In this document: one piece after another, positions 1-5,917 of the stretch
Numbering within the stretch: position 1 is the first letter of the stretch
Layout: each line of letters begins with the position of its first letter
Assembly (NCBI GenBank): GCA_013329495.1
Contig: DUKC01000042.1
Span: forward strand, 1 to 5,917
From: Thermoplasmata archaeon
GTDB lineage: Archaea > Thermoplasmatota > E2 > UBA9212
Length of the DNA: 5,917 nt
Direction: 5' to 3'
Made by a program: the position numbers and the translations under genes
The notes under the pieces: model-generated
What the model was told of the DNA's origin: nothing
The model's input: only the letters and a program-made list of their open reading frames with translations
Databases searched by the model: none

Positions 1-444
1 AACTACAAAGCAAGTCAGAAGGGGAGCAAGATGAGGTATTCTATAACCACCCAGGAGGGCACCATTGAGAATTTTGAAGCCCTCCACTTCGGATGGTGCT
101 ATGCAAACCCGCCTTTAGCAGCTCTTTTGGCTCCAAATCTAGACGGGAGGCCAGTAAGAGGGGGAAGTGGTGTTGACCAAAGCTTTTTCGGGGTGAGTGA
201 ACCAAACCTTGTTATTACAGCAATAAAATCTTCTGAAGATGAAAAAGGGCGGATAGTAAGACTATTTGAAACGGAGGGCAAAGAAGGAGAAGCTGTTTTG
301 CAACTTCCAGCCAAGTTTAAGAATGCCTATCTGTGCAATTTGATAGAAGAAGAGATGATGCCTCTCCCCATAGAGGGAAGCAAGGTTAAAGTTCCTTTTT
401 CAGGGCAAAGCATAATGACAGTAAAATTGGTCAATCCGGACTAG
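1..444 (+). CDS. Alpha-mannosidase, glycoside hydrolase family 38, C-terminal part (5' end outside window)
   Basis: This is the C-terminal end of a GH38 alpha-mannosidase, a retaining enzyme that removes alpha-linked mannose from oligosaccharides and glycans. The frame is open from base 1: ten codons precede the first ATG at 31 with no stop and no ribosome-binding site, so that ATG is internal and the gene begins left of the window. The 147 visible residues match the C-terminal beta-sandwich region of the family. A stretch near residues 12-25 resembles the 'RYSLxxHEGD' segment of GH38 proteins. SFFGVSEPNLVITAIK (61-76), followed by GRIVRLFETEG (83-93), is the characteristic 'vvltalKxaedgxgxivRlxExxG' strand pair. 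NLIEEEMMPL (113-122) and the VPFSGQSIMTVKL end (131-143) match the family's 'lxExxxxxl...PxxIxTlxL' tail. The catalytic nucleophile domain is not in the window, so activity cannot be judged. It converges on the phosphomannose isomerase gene, 78 bp away, which supports a mannose-use context. Family recognition is from memory of family motifs, not a search. Confidence 0.88.
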   Translation, partial: NYKASQKGSKMRYSITTQEGTIENFEALHFGWCYANPPLAALLAPNLDGRPVRGGSGVDQSFFGVSEPNLVITAIKSSEDEKGRIVRLFETEGKEGEAVLQLPAKFKNAYLCNLIEEEMMPLPIEGSKVKVPFSGQSIMTVKLVNPD

Positions 445-522
445 ATTGCGTCATTTCCCCTTATCATCAGTTGAAGAGCGACATGTTGTGAAACAAGGCT
501 CACTTTTGATTGCTAGAGCACC

Positions 523-2322
523 TCATGCAGCTTTGAGCAAAACTTTTATTATTGTGCAGCGTCCACGTCCAGTAATCGCGTAACTTCCAAAACAAGCAGG
601 TACTATAACAGTCTCAGAAAATTTTATTTTGATAGATCTTCTGGGGTCTTCGGCAGACTCAATCTCAGCGTTTTTACCCTCAACCAAGGTCAGTATATGA
701 AACCTTCCGCTTGTTTCGTCTTCTATTTTTTTAGTAACTTCCAGCCTACGAACCTCAAAAGGCATCTCCCCCCGCCTTCCCAACAGATATTCTGCCCCTT
801 CTTTTCCCTTCCTTAAAATTCGTGGTGATTGCTTTAGGATGCGTGCAACCCACCCCGTTTTTCTGTAGCTTTTCATCGCTCTGAACGCGTGATCAAGGTG
901 TATCTCCCTCAGTCTTCCACTCAAATCAGGCCGTAAGTAATCATATACATGAAAAGTGTAACCATAACTCGTGCCTATCTCCAGGCAAACTTGGTCTTTT
1001 CCAAGCGCATGAATTGTCCCCGCAGGGATCAAGAAAAGGTCCCCGGCTTTGCTTGAAACACTATTTACATAATGTTCGTAATCCAGAGGTACCTTCTCCA
1101 CTCTTGCCCTCTCAGCCTCTTCATAAAAGCTCTTTAAGTTAATGTCTTCTTTTAGACCTAAATAAACTTTTGAACCTGGTTTAGCAGTAAGAATATAATA
1201 AGCCTCATGCTGTCCAACAACCTCATTAAAGTGTTTTTTTACATAAACTCCGTTGGGATGGACTTGAATTGCCATGTTCCCGCCATCGAAGCTGTCGTCG
1301 TAGTGAACCCGCAGGGGGAAAAACCATCCAAATTTCTTAGAGGCTTTTTCTCCCATAATCCTTTCTCGCTCTTTTGAGAGCAAGGTTATAAAGGGTATTT
1401 CTAATTCTGTATGATTAATATCTACTATTAGGCTCATGTCCGGTGCTACTGCCTCAAAAGCCCACGCACAGCTTGCAAAATTTTCTGGCAGCCCTCTTAG
1501 TTTTTTTATCCATTTTCCACCCCATGGGCCTTGAATATAAAGCGGTTTAAGTCTTATTGGAGACCTAGCGAGGGCTGAAGTGACACTTTCAAACGATTTT
1601 TTAGGCAAAATTTTCAACTCCCCATTGCTTTCTACGTAAAAATCCATGTGTTTCAGCACCTTTCTCCTCTGTTTATCAAAAACAGGATAGCAAACATATT
1701 GAGACAGTTTGAATTCTTGAATTGACATTCCAACATCTGCCACTCCTTCTTCTGAAATGACCTCGGAAGGAACAAGCCAAAGAGGCGTTTTTTTGATTTT
1801 TTCAAGAAATCTCTCTCTCGTTAGATCCCAATAGAAGATGTAATCGTACAGTTTTTTTAAGAGGCTATTGACGACACCGCATCCAAACCAGATCACCACC
1901 TGATCTTCATTTTTCTTAGTTTGTCTGATTCTCTCCTTTGCCTTTTTTATCTTTTCTAAATCCAAAAAATCTTCCAGTTTACCCTTGAATACCTTTCCAA
2001 AGTGTGGATCTGAAGTGATAAATGGACATATCATTTTCCATACGGATTTTGGCTGTTTATAAAGGCTGAAGATGCCAATAGTTTTTACAGGCAGATTTCT
2101 CTCTCTCAACCTTTTCTCCAGTAGGGATACGAAGGGCCACTCCACTCCAGGAAAACCATCAAAAGCAAGAATCGGGTATCTCCCTTTATTTTTCTTTTCT
2201 TTCAGAGCGAGAGCTTCAACAAGATCACAAAATTTATCAAATCCTATAACAATCGAACCACTCCATTCCTTTGGAATCTGGAGTTGATTTACAGCTATTT
2301 TTGTAGGGTCCTTAACAATCAT
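523..2322 (-). CDS. Fusion protein: degenerate P-loop kinase-like domain + type I phosphomannose isomerase
   Basis: This is a predicted mannose-6-phosphate isomerase (mannose 6-phosphate to fructose 6-phosphate, zinc-dependent, cytoplasmic) with a large N-terminal extension. The isomerase half begins near residue 262 with GPWGGKWI (265-272), the usual 'WGG' opening of type I enzymes. The metal ligands are visible: QVHP (His355), Glu373 in QHEAYYIL, and His438 in IPAGTIHAL. The conserved 'LEIG...YDYLRPD' stretch (447-466) carries the active-site Arg464. Residues about 520-599 form the second, C-terminal cupin. Type I enzymes of the short class are about 315 residues, so some 260 residues are extra. 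These resemble a uridine-kinase-like P-loop fold: PILAFDGFPG (50-59) at the Walker A place, hydrophobic strand QVVIWFG (141-147), and YIFYWDLTRERFLEKI (161-176), which is like the 'fvDxxxexxlxR' part of such kinases. The Walker A lysine is replaced by Trp62, so ATP turnover is unlikely. The start is the ATG at 2322; no Shine-Dalgarno is seen upstream. The isomerase half is secure; the kinase-like reading is moderate. Confidence 0.88.
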   Translation of the reverse strand: MIVKDPTKIAVNQLQIPKEWSGSIVIGFDKFCDLVEALALKEKKNKGRYPILAFDGFPGVEWPFVSLLEKRLRERNLPVKTIGIFSLYKQPKSVWKMICPFITSDPHFGKVFKGKLEDFLDLEKIKKAKERIRQTKKNEDQVVIWFGCGVVNSLLKKLYDYIFYWDLTRERFLEKIKKTPLWLVPSEVISEEGVADVGMSIQEFKLSQYVCYPVFDKQRRKVLKHMDFYVESNGELKILPKKSFESVTSALARSPIRLKPLYIQGPWGGKWIKKLRGLPENFASCAWAFEAVAPDMSLIVDINHTELEIPFITLLSKERERIMGEKASKKFGWFFPLRVHYDDSFDGGNMAIQVHPNGVYVKKHFNEVVGQHEAYYILTAKPGSKVYLGLKEDINLKSFYEEAERARVEKVPLDYEHYVNSVSSKAGDLFLIPAGTIHALGKDQVCLEIGTSYGYTFHVYDYLRPDLSGRLREIHLDHAFRAMKSYRKTGWVARILKQSPRILRKGKEGAEYLLGRRGEMPFEVRRLEVTKKIEDETSGRFHILTLVEGKNAEIESAEDPRRSIKIKFSETVIVPACFGSYAITGRGRCTIIKVLLKAA

Positions 2323-2360
2323 TTAAATCAGTTTTATTGGGTATATTGAGTATAAATAGT

Positions 2361-2370
2361 TATATAAAAA
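2361..2370 (-). promoter_or_regulatory. Putative archaeal-type TATA box for the phosphomannose isomerase fusion gene
   Basis: Read on the minus strand this is TTTTTATATA, preceded by the purine-rich AGAAG, which could serve as a BRE. Its centre lies about 43 nt upstream of the start codon. With initiation roughly 25 nt downstream of the box, the leader would be short (under 20 nt). No GGAG-type ribosome-binding site lies before the ATG. A second AT-rich candidate, minus-strand ATTTATA at 2351-2357, is closer and would give an almost leaderless transcript. The region is AT-rich throughout, so chance matches are likely and the assignment is tentative. Confidence 0.35.
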
Positions 2371-2424
2371 CTTCTATTTTTCCCAAATCATTAAGAAAAT
2401 CTGCTAAACTTTGCAGGTCAGTAC

Positions 2425-2433
2425 TTTTAAATA
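2425..2433 (+). promoter_or_regulatory. Putative archaeal-type TATA box for the isomerase-kinase operon
   Basis: The bases TTTTAAATA resemble the crenarchaeal-style TATA element. The centre is about 36 nt before the ATG at 2465, predicting a leader of about 10 nt, in agreement with the absence of a Shine-Dalgarno sequence there. A bacterial reading (TTGCAG at 2411 as -35 with TATAGC as -10) has poor -10 identity and only 15-nt spacing. Tentative, because the whole intergenic region is AT-rich. Confidence 0.38.
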
Positions 2434-2464
2434 TAGCAAAAGATATTTTTGGTTCGGTTATAAA

Positions 2465-3874
2465 ATGAGAAGAACTTTAAAAATTAGGTGCGTATTTACA
2501 GCCCCGACTGTTAAGGTTGGCATGGCCGGAGGTTTTACGCCAGTGGCCGAGTGGGGCTGGGCAAGAAACGAAGAGGAAATCCTCGGAGAAGTGAGAAATG
2601 TAAAAAAAGAGCTCAAAAAGATCGAGGATCGATTTGATGGTGAAGTGAGGTTTGAGGGATGGGACATCCTTCATAACGAAGAAGAGGTCTTGGCCAGGTC
2701 CTTTGAAATTCAAAACTCAGAGGTTAGCGCTGTGGTGGTTTTTGGGTTTGCCGTGACTGTTCCTTACACCCATGCATTTTTAACGTTTAATAAACCTCTG
2801 ATAATCTTTGCTAAAGAATTTTCAAAACCTTTCTATGGAAGCAATTTGGAAAATGCTTTTCTTGCCTGGAAATTTAAATATGAAAACAAGTCACACTGGG
2901 TTTCAATTGTAACAGATAGTTTTGATTGGTTATCAAAAAAGATCAATGCAATCAGGGCCATATCAAAGATGAAAAAGACTAAAGTATTGTGCGTAGGCCC
3001 TGTTCATCAACTCATAGGTGGAAAACCTTTGGGAATTGGAAGTTATGAGTGTATTCGAGAGGCAGAAGAAAGGCTGGGGCTTGAGGTTGAGTTTATTTCA
3101 CTCGAGGAGTTCATAGATGAGTTCAATAAAACAGAGATAAACAGCAAAATGGAGGAAACCTATAGGGGGTTTTTGAGTAAGGCAAAGGGAAAAAGACCGG
3201 AGGTAAAAGATGATGAAGCGTTGAGGGCCGTAAAATGTTATTTCATCTTAAAAAACATGATAGCTAGAACAAACTCTGATGCACTTATGATAAATTGCTA
3301 TCAGAGCAACCTTATAGATAGACTGGCTGCAGCCCCCTGCTTTGGTGTAGCAAGATTAAATGATGAGGGAGTAGTTGCTGGTTGTGAGGCCGATCCCAAT
3401 GGGTTTGTAAATATGCTTATAGTCAGTTACACATCAAACAAGCCTGTTTTTATGGGAGACCCGATCTTCAATGAAAAAAACTCCAGAGTAATTAATGCAC
3501 ATTGTCTGTGTGCATCAAAATTGAAAGGATTCAATGAAGAATGCGAGCCCTATCTTGCTTCGATCCATTACGAGTCTGGAAGGAGCCTGTCTCAGCAGAC
3601 CACATGGGAAAAGGGTAGGAAGATCACAGGAACTCTACTCTCGCCAACTCTCGATACAATGATCATAATCAAAGGGGTTGTTACAAACAGTGATATGGGC
3701 TACCCTGCCTGCACCACTCAGGTTGAATTTGAGATGGCTGGCATAGACGAACTGTGGAAGCAGTGCGGGCGTCACATCCCCTTCATCGGCCATCTGGTAA
3801 CCGTGGAGGGCGACCACTCCGAAGAGATAGCAGAAGTGTGTAAACTAACAGGAATAGAACCCATAGTCGTGTAG
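2465..3874 (+). CDS. L-fucose/L-arabinose isomerase family protein (FucI-like)
   Basis: This is a predicted ketol-isomerase-like protein of 469 residues related to the metal-dependent L-fucose/L-arabinose isomerase superfamily (COG2407-type). The N-terminal half has alternating strands and helices: VSAVVVFGFAVTVPYTHAFL (88-107) matches the 'dgvvvg..tf..a.....' Rossmann-like subdomain, and KVLCVGPVHQ (173-182) opens a second one. Candidate Mn2+ ligands corresponding to the FucI Glu-Asp-His set are Glu308 in GCEADPNG, Asp332 in FMGDPIF and His443 in FIGHLVTVEGD. The 'AHC' at 345-347 (His346) is also typical. The C-terminal GHLVTVEGD...GIEPIVV matches the family's end. It is shorter than E. coli FucI (about 590 residues), as is usual for archaeal and clostridial relatives. 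I chose ATG 2465 rather than the in-frame TTG at 2411: the extra 18 residues would overlap the TATA-like box and do not look conserved. It is the first gene of an operon with the kinase, 19 bp away. The substrate is unknown: fucose, arabinose or another aldose are all open. Confidence 0.82.
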   Translation: MRRTLKIRCVFTAPTVKVGMAGGFTPVAEWGWARNEEEILGEVRNVKKELKKIEDRFDGEVRFEGWDILHNEEEVLARSFEIQNSEVSAVVVFGFAVTVPYTHAFLTFNKPLIIFAKEFSKPFYGSNLENAFLAWKFKYENKSHWVSIVTDSFDWLSKKINAIRAISKMKKTKVLCVGPVHQLIGGKPLGIGSYECIREAEERLGLEVEFISLEEFIDEFNKTEINSKMEETYRGFLSKAKGKRPEVKDDEALRAVKCYFILKNMIARTNSDALMINCYQSNLIDRLAAAPCFGVARLNDEGVVAGCEADPNGFVNMLIVSYTSNKPVFMGDPIFNEKNSRVINAHCLCASKLKGFNEECEPYLASIHYESGRSLSQQTTWEKGRKITGTLLSPTLDTMIIIKGVVTNSDMGYPACTTQVEFEMAGIDELWKQCGRHIPFIGHLVTVEGDHSEEIAEVCKLTGIEPIVV

Positions 3875-3880
3875 ATGGTT

Positions 3881-3884
3881 GGAG
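3881..3884 (+). promoter_or_regulatory. Ribosome-binding site (GGAG) for the ROK kinase
   Basis: GGAG lies 9 nt before the ATG at 3894. It decides the start: the alternative in-frame TTG at 3879 overlaps this site and has no site of its own. The contrast with the two divergent genes, which lack such a site, fits the archaeal pattern of leaderless first genes and Shine-Dalgarno-led internal genes. Confidence 0.6.
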
Positions 3885-3893
3885 AATACAGCC

Positions 3894-4901
3894 ATGGAAT
3901 CCAAAAACTTTGTCCAACACCCCCCGAAGAGAGGAGAGAAAAGGAAATTTGCGGTAGGATTGGATGTTGGAGGAACGTCGCTAAAATCGGCCATAGTTTC
4001 TTCAGATGGGGCAATCTTAAACAATAGCTTTAAGAAAAGGCCCTTTAATTCACAGGGGTCTGCAGAGTCAATAATTGAAACTTTTTTTCAAACCTCAAAT
4101 TTGTATCGCAAAATGGCTGAGAGATTGGGGATTGAAATTGCAGGCATAGGAATTGGAATGCCGGGTCCTTTCGATTACGAAAAGGGTGTTTGTCTGATCC
4201 CTCCTCGGTTGCATAAGTTCGGCAAGCTTTACGGTCTGAACCTGAAACAAAAGCTTGAGGACCGCTTGAAACTAAAAGAAATCAGATTCGAGAACGATGC
4301 ATGGACATTTCTGAGGGGCGATGCTTGGATAGGCAAAGCGAGAGGTTGCAACCGGGCAATCGGCGTTACGCTTGGAACTGGGGTCGGCTCTGCATTCATG
4401 GCTGGAAACCAGATATTGTTAAAAGGCAATGGAGTGCCTCCCTTAGGCTGGATCGGAGGCATGCCCTATGAAAATGGGATTGCGGAAGATAAAATCTCTC
4501 AGAGATGGGTCCTCGCTAGATACAAAGAGCTAAGCAAGCAAAAAGGGAGCGTAAGCGTGGAGGAAATAGCAAGGAGGGGGAAGCAGTTACAAGATAGAGC
4601 TAGTTTAGAAACTTTCAAAGAGATGGGTCAAAGGCTTGGCAAAATACTAAAGCCAATCGCTTCCAACTTTAAAGCAGATTGTATAGTTTTTGGTGGCCAG
4701 ATTTCAAAGTCTTTTTTTCTTTTTTCAGACCCTATCAAAACAGAGTTGCAATTAGTCCCCAGCCTAAAAAAGATTGCACCTGCCAATTCCATTGATTTAA
4801 GCCCTATTTATGGAGCGGCAAAACTAATCTTTTTAGGATCTGGATATAAACCCCAGAAATTGGTGTTCGAAGAAGGATTCCAAAAAGGACAAGAATTTTA
4901 G
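3894..4901 (+). CDS. ROK-family sugar kinase, zinc-motif-less (possible mannokinase/hexokinase)
   Basis: This is a predicted ATP-dependent cytoplasmic sugar kinase of the ROK family; 335 residues is close to the family norm plus an 18-residue basic N-terminal tail. Visible motifs in order: GLDVGGTSLK (22-31, ATP phosphate-1 loop), GIGIGMPGPFD (84-94), FENDAW (132-137) with the catalytic-base Asp135, GVTLGTGVGSAF (157-168, phosphate-2 loop), and FGGQIS (266-271) with PIYGAAKL (304-311, adenosine site and C-terminal helix). Where most ROK kinases carry G-E-x-G-H, this protein has GWIGG (185-189), so both the sugar-contacting Glu and the zinc-binding His are changed. The CxCGxxGCxE motif is absent, although Glu198 in GIAEDKIS may stand for its last Glu. 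No helix-turn-helix domain precedes the kinase, so it is not a ROK repressor. It follows the FucI-like gene after 19 bp with its own GGAG site, implying co-transcription. Next to a GH38 mannosidase and a phosphomannose isomerase, mannose is the simplest substrate (inference). ROK plus GH38 pairing is also known from streptococcal glycan-use loci. Confidence 0.88.
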   Translation: MESKNFVQHPPKRGEKRKFAVGLDVGGTSLKSAIVSSDGAILNNSFKKRPFNSQGSAESIIETFFQTSNLYRKMAERLGIEIAGIGIGMPGPFDYEKGVCLIPPRLHKFGKLYGLNLKQKLEDRLKLKEIRFENDAWTFLRGDAWIGKARGCNRAIGVTLGTGVGSAFMAGNQILLKGNGVPPLGWIGGMPYENGIAEDKISQRWVLARYKELSKQKGSVSVEEIARRGKQLQDRASLETFKEMGQRLGKILKPIASNFKADCIVFGGQISKSFFLFSDPIKTELQLVPSLKKIAPANSIDLSPIYGAAKLIFLGSGYKPQKLVFEEGFQKGQEF

Positions 4902-4902
4902 G

Positions 4903-4913
4903 TTATTATTTTT
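4903..4913 (+). terminator. Possible T-rich terminator after the kinase operon
   Basis: The run TTATTATTTTT follows the kinase stop codon directly, with a second TTTT at 4922-4925. No hairpin precedes it, so it would fit only the oligo-T termination seen in archaea, not a bacterial intrinsic terminator. It overlaps the last codons of the opposing gene. Weak evidence. Confidence 0.25.
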
Positions 4914-5917
4914 CCAATTCAATTTTAATAAGGTCAGGAAAGTATCGTTGGTGGCTTACGTACGTCACATAAATAATTTTTCCATCTTGTTCGCAATATT
5001 CGTGATGCTCCTTTGCCGCATAGCATATATCCCCCTCGCACGACTTTCTGCCTTTGTAAACCGTGATAGACTCACTCCAAGAGCCCCATGGTTTTTCAGA
5101 AGTTCTGAGGTGTATCTCTTCAAGGTTGCCTGGCGGGATCTTTCCATCCTGCCCTACTGCACCCGCGTATGAATAAACTGCCACGTACTTTCCTAGATAT
5201 CTGTTGTATGATACCGAAAGCTCGTTTGAGTTTCCTTCAAACACCGTTATCGCTCTTTTTGGATCTTTTCCCCATCTCGGTCCAGGGCCCACCAAATATT
5301 CATACTGGGTGACATCCTCAAAATTTTCTGGCAACACGCGGGCGAGAGAAACGGCATGAACTATTTTATCCCTGCCAAACTCAATTCTGCTCCCATAGAT
5401 GTAGATATAGCCTCCGACAGGTTTTTTGAGAACCGCTGTGCCAAATGCGGGTACCTGGGTCAGATTCTCACCAAAGTCATTGTTCCACCAAATGAACGGG
5501 TGTTCACACCGGTTTGCCGGGTCTTTTGGTGGAGTTGGGCTAACCGTCGGACGAACTCTCTTAAACTGTATATAAGGATAGGTAGCCCTAGCCAAACCCG
5601 TGCCGTATAAATTTATATCGAGCTCAGCTTCTTCGCCTTTCTCGTCGGATGCACCGCAGTCCACCAGGATATAAAAGACGTATATTTTTCCATCCAGTTC
5701 TATGCCGTCCATCGGCCACACAGGACGATAGCGCTCATCCCTATCTGGTGGCATGGAGGGAGAAATGATCTCCTGGGCAGCATTCCCTTTAGTAAAATAT
5801 ACTGGGGAAGCAGACAGGAGCTCATTGGCATCTCTTGTGCTGATGAAGAGCCCCGTGTTGGATATCATGGTTATATGTTCTTTTGCCCAGGCTTCGGCAA
5901 GCCAGGAATCTATGAGC
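4906..5917 (-). CDS. Predicted beta-propeller protein, DUF4185/GH43-like (N-terminus outside window)
   Basis: This is a protein of unknown function with the look of a five-bladed propeller related to DUF4185 or GH43-type proteins. The first ATG, at 5868, is probably internal: sixteen further in-frame codons up to the right edge contain no stop and no start, include SWLAEAWAKEH, and no ribosome-binding site precedes the ATG. Counting from that Met, repeated blade-like units are visible: WPMDGIELDGKIYVFYILV (51-69), FGTAVLKKPVGGYIYIYGS (142-160) followed by LARV (175-178), SYNRYLGKYVAVYSYAG (220-236), LRTSEKPWGSWSESITVY (254-271), and GKIIYVTYVSHQ...DLIKIEL (296-318) as a closing strand set. 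'Sxxxx(P)WGxWSexxxvY' and 'YNxYLGKYvavYS' are typical of carbohydrate-active propellers. Five cysteines (71, 121, 277, 282, 292), three of them clustered, could mean disulfides and export, but a signal peptide cannot be checked here. It converges on the kinase gene with 4 bp between stop codons. A glycan-binding or glycosidase role is inference from context. The fold call is moderate; enzymatic function is unknown. Confidence 0.68.
   Translation of the reverse strand, partial: LIDSWLAEAWAKEHITMISNTGLFISTRDANELLSASPVYFTKGNAAQEIISPSMPPDRDERYRPVWPMDGIELDGKIYVFYILVDCGASDEKGEEAELDINLYGTGLARATYPYIQFKRVRPTVSPTPPKDPANRCEHPFIWWNNDFGENLTQVPAFGTAVLKKPVGGYIYIYGSRIEFGRDKIVHAVSLARVLPENFEDVTQYEYLVGPGPRWGKDPKRAITVFEGNSNELSVSYNRYLGKYVAVYSYAGAVGQDGKIPPGNLEEIHLRTSEKPWGSWSESITVYKGRKSCEGDICYAAKEHHEYCEQDGKIIYVTYVSHQRYFPDLIKIELEK

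Noticed and set aside
31..33. ATG at 31 as a true start of a small 137-residue protein
   Set aside because: The frame is open to base 1, there is no convincing ribosome-binding site, and the sequence before and after matches the inner part of a GH38 C-terminal domain.
445..522. Intrinsic terminator between the GH38 and phosphomannose isomerase genes
   Set aside because: I found no stable hairpin and no T-run on either strand. The only pairing seen (GCTCA with TGAGC) is five bases across a long gap and runs into the coding sequence.
2336..2388. Imperfect inverted pair ATTGGG...CCCAAAT as an operator in the divergent region
   Set aside because: Only about six bases pair, with a 40-nt gap, in AT-rich DNA. 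This is within chance expectation.
2402..2417. CTGC...GCAG inverted repeat upstream of the FucI-like gene as a hairpin or operator
   Set aside because: The stem is only four base pairs with an eight-base loop, and nothing else supports a regulatory site.
2411..2464. TTG start at 2411 adding 18 residues to the FucI-like protein
   Set aside because: The extension would cover the TATA-like box, contains an aromatic/basic stretch with no family resemblance, and lacks a ribosome-binding site. ATG 2465 leads directly into the conserved first strand.
3879..3893. TTG start at 3879 for the ROK kinase
   Set aside because: It overlaps the GGAG site that is well placed for ATG 3894, and has no upstream site of its own.
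4706..4726. T-rich run inside the kinase gene as a frameshift or slippage site
   Set aside because: It simply encodes a Phe-rich segment (SFFLF) and the frame stays conserved on both sides, down to the C-terminal PIYGAAKL motif.
4948..5610. Plus-strand open frames opposite the propeller gene (4948-5172 and 5356-5610)
   Set aside because: They are antisense to a clearly patterned protein, have no family features and no ribosome-binding sites, so they are treated as shadows.

Overview
This window looks like part of a carbohydrate-catabolism island, most simply read as mannoside (mannose) use, in a prokaryote. It holds five protein-coding genes, two of them cut by the window edges. I lean towards an archaeon. 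The two genes that diverge from the central intergenic region have no recognisable Shine-Dalgarno sequence, and each has an AT-rich TATA-like box about 35-45 nt before its start codon. The internal operon gene does have a GGAG ribosome-binding site. AGA/AGG arginine and ATA isoleucine codons are frequent. This is suggestive only: a bacterium from an uncultured thermophilic or anaerobic lineage is not excluded, and no rRNA, tRNA or informational gene is present to settle it.

Layout from left to right: (1) the C-terminal end of a glycoside hydrolase family 38 (GH38) alpha-mannosidase, plus strand, entering from the left edge. (2) A convergent minus-strand gene for a 599-residue protein that joins an N-terminal P-loop-kinase-like domain, whose Walker A motif has lost its lysine, to a complete type I (zinc, cupin) phosphomannose isomerase. 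(3) A 142-bp divergent intergenic region with promoter-like boxes for both flanking genes. (4) A plus-strand two-gene operon: an L-fucose/L-arabinose-isomerase-family protein with its metal ligands conserved, then 19 bp later a ROK-family sugar kinase without the usual zinc-binding cysteine motif. (5) A convergent minus-strand gene, only 4 bp from the kinase stop codon, for a predicted beta-propeller protein resembling DUF4185/GH43-like proteins; its N-terminus lies beyond the right edge.

How they could work together (inference): the mannosidase releases mannose from alpha-mannosides or N-glycan-like material, the ROK kinase makes mannose 6-phosphate, and the phosphomannose isomerase converts this to fructose 6-phosphate for glycolysis. 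The fucose-isomerase-like protein and the propeller protein do not fit this minimal route. They hint at a second sugar in the same glycan, or at a non-canonical aldose-ketose step. The most unusual points are the degenerate kinase-isomerase fusion, the substituted sugar-binding and zinc residues in the ROK protein, and the orphan isomerase paired with it.
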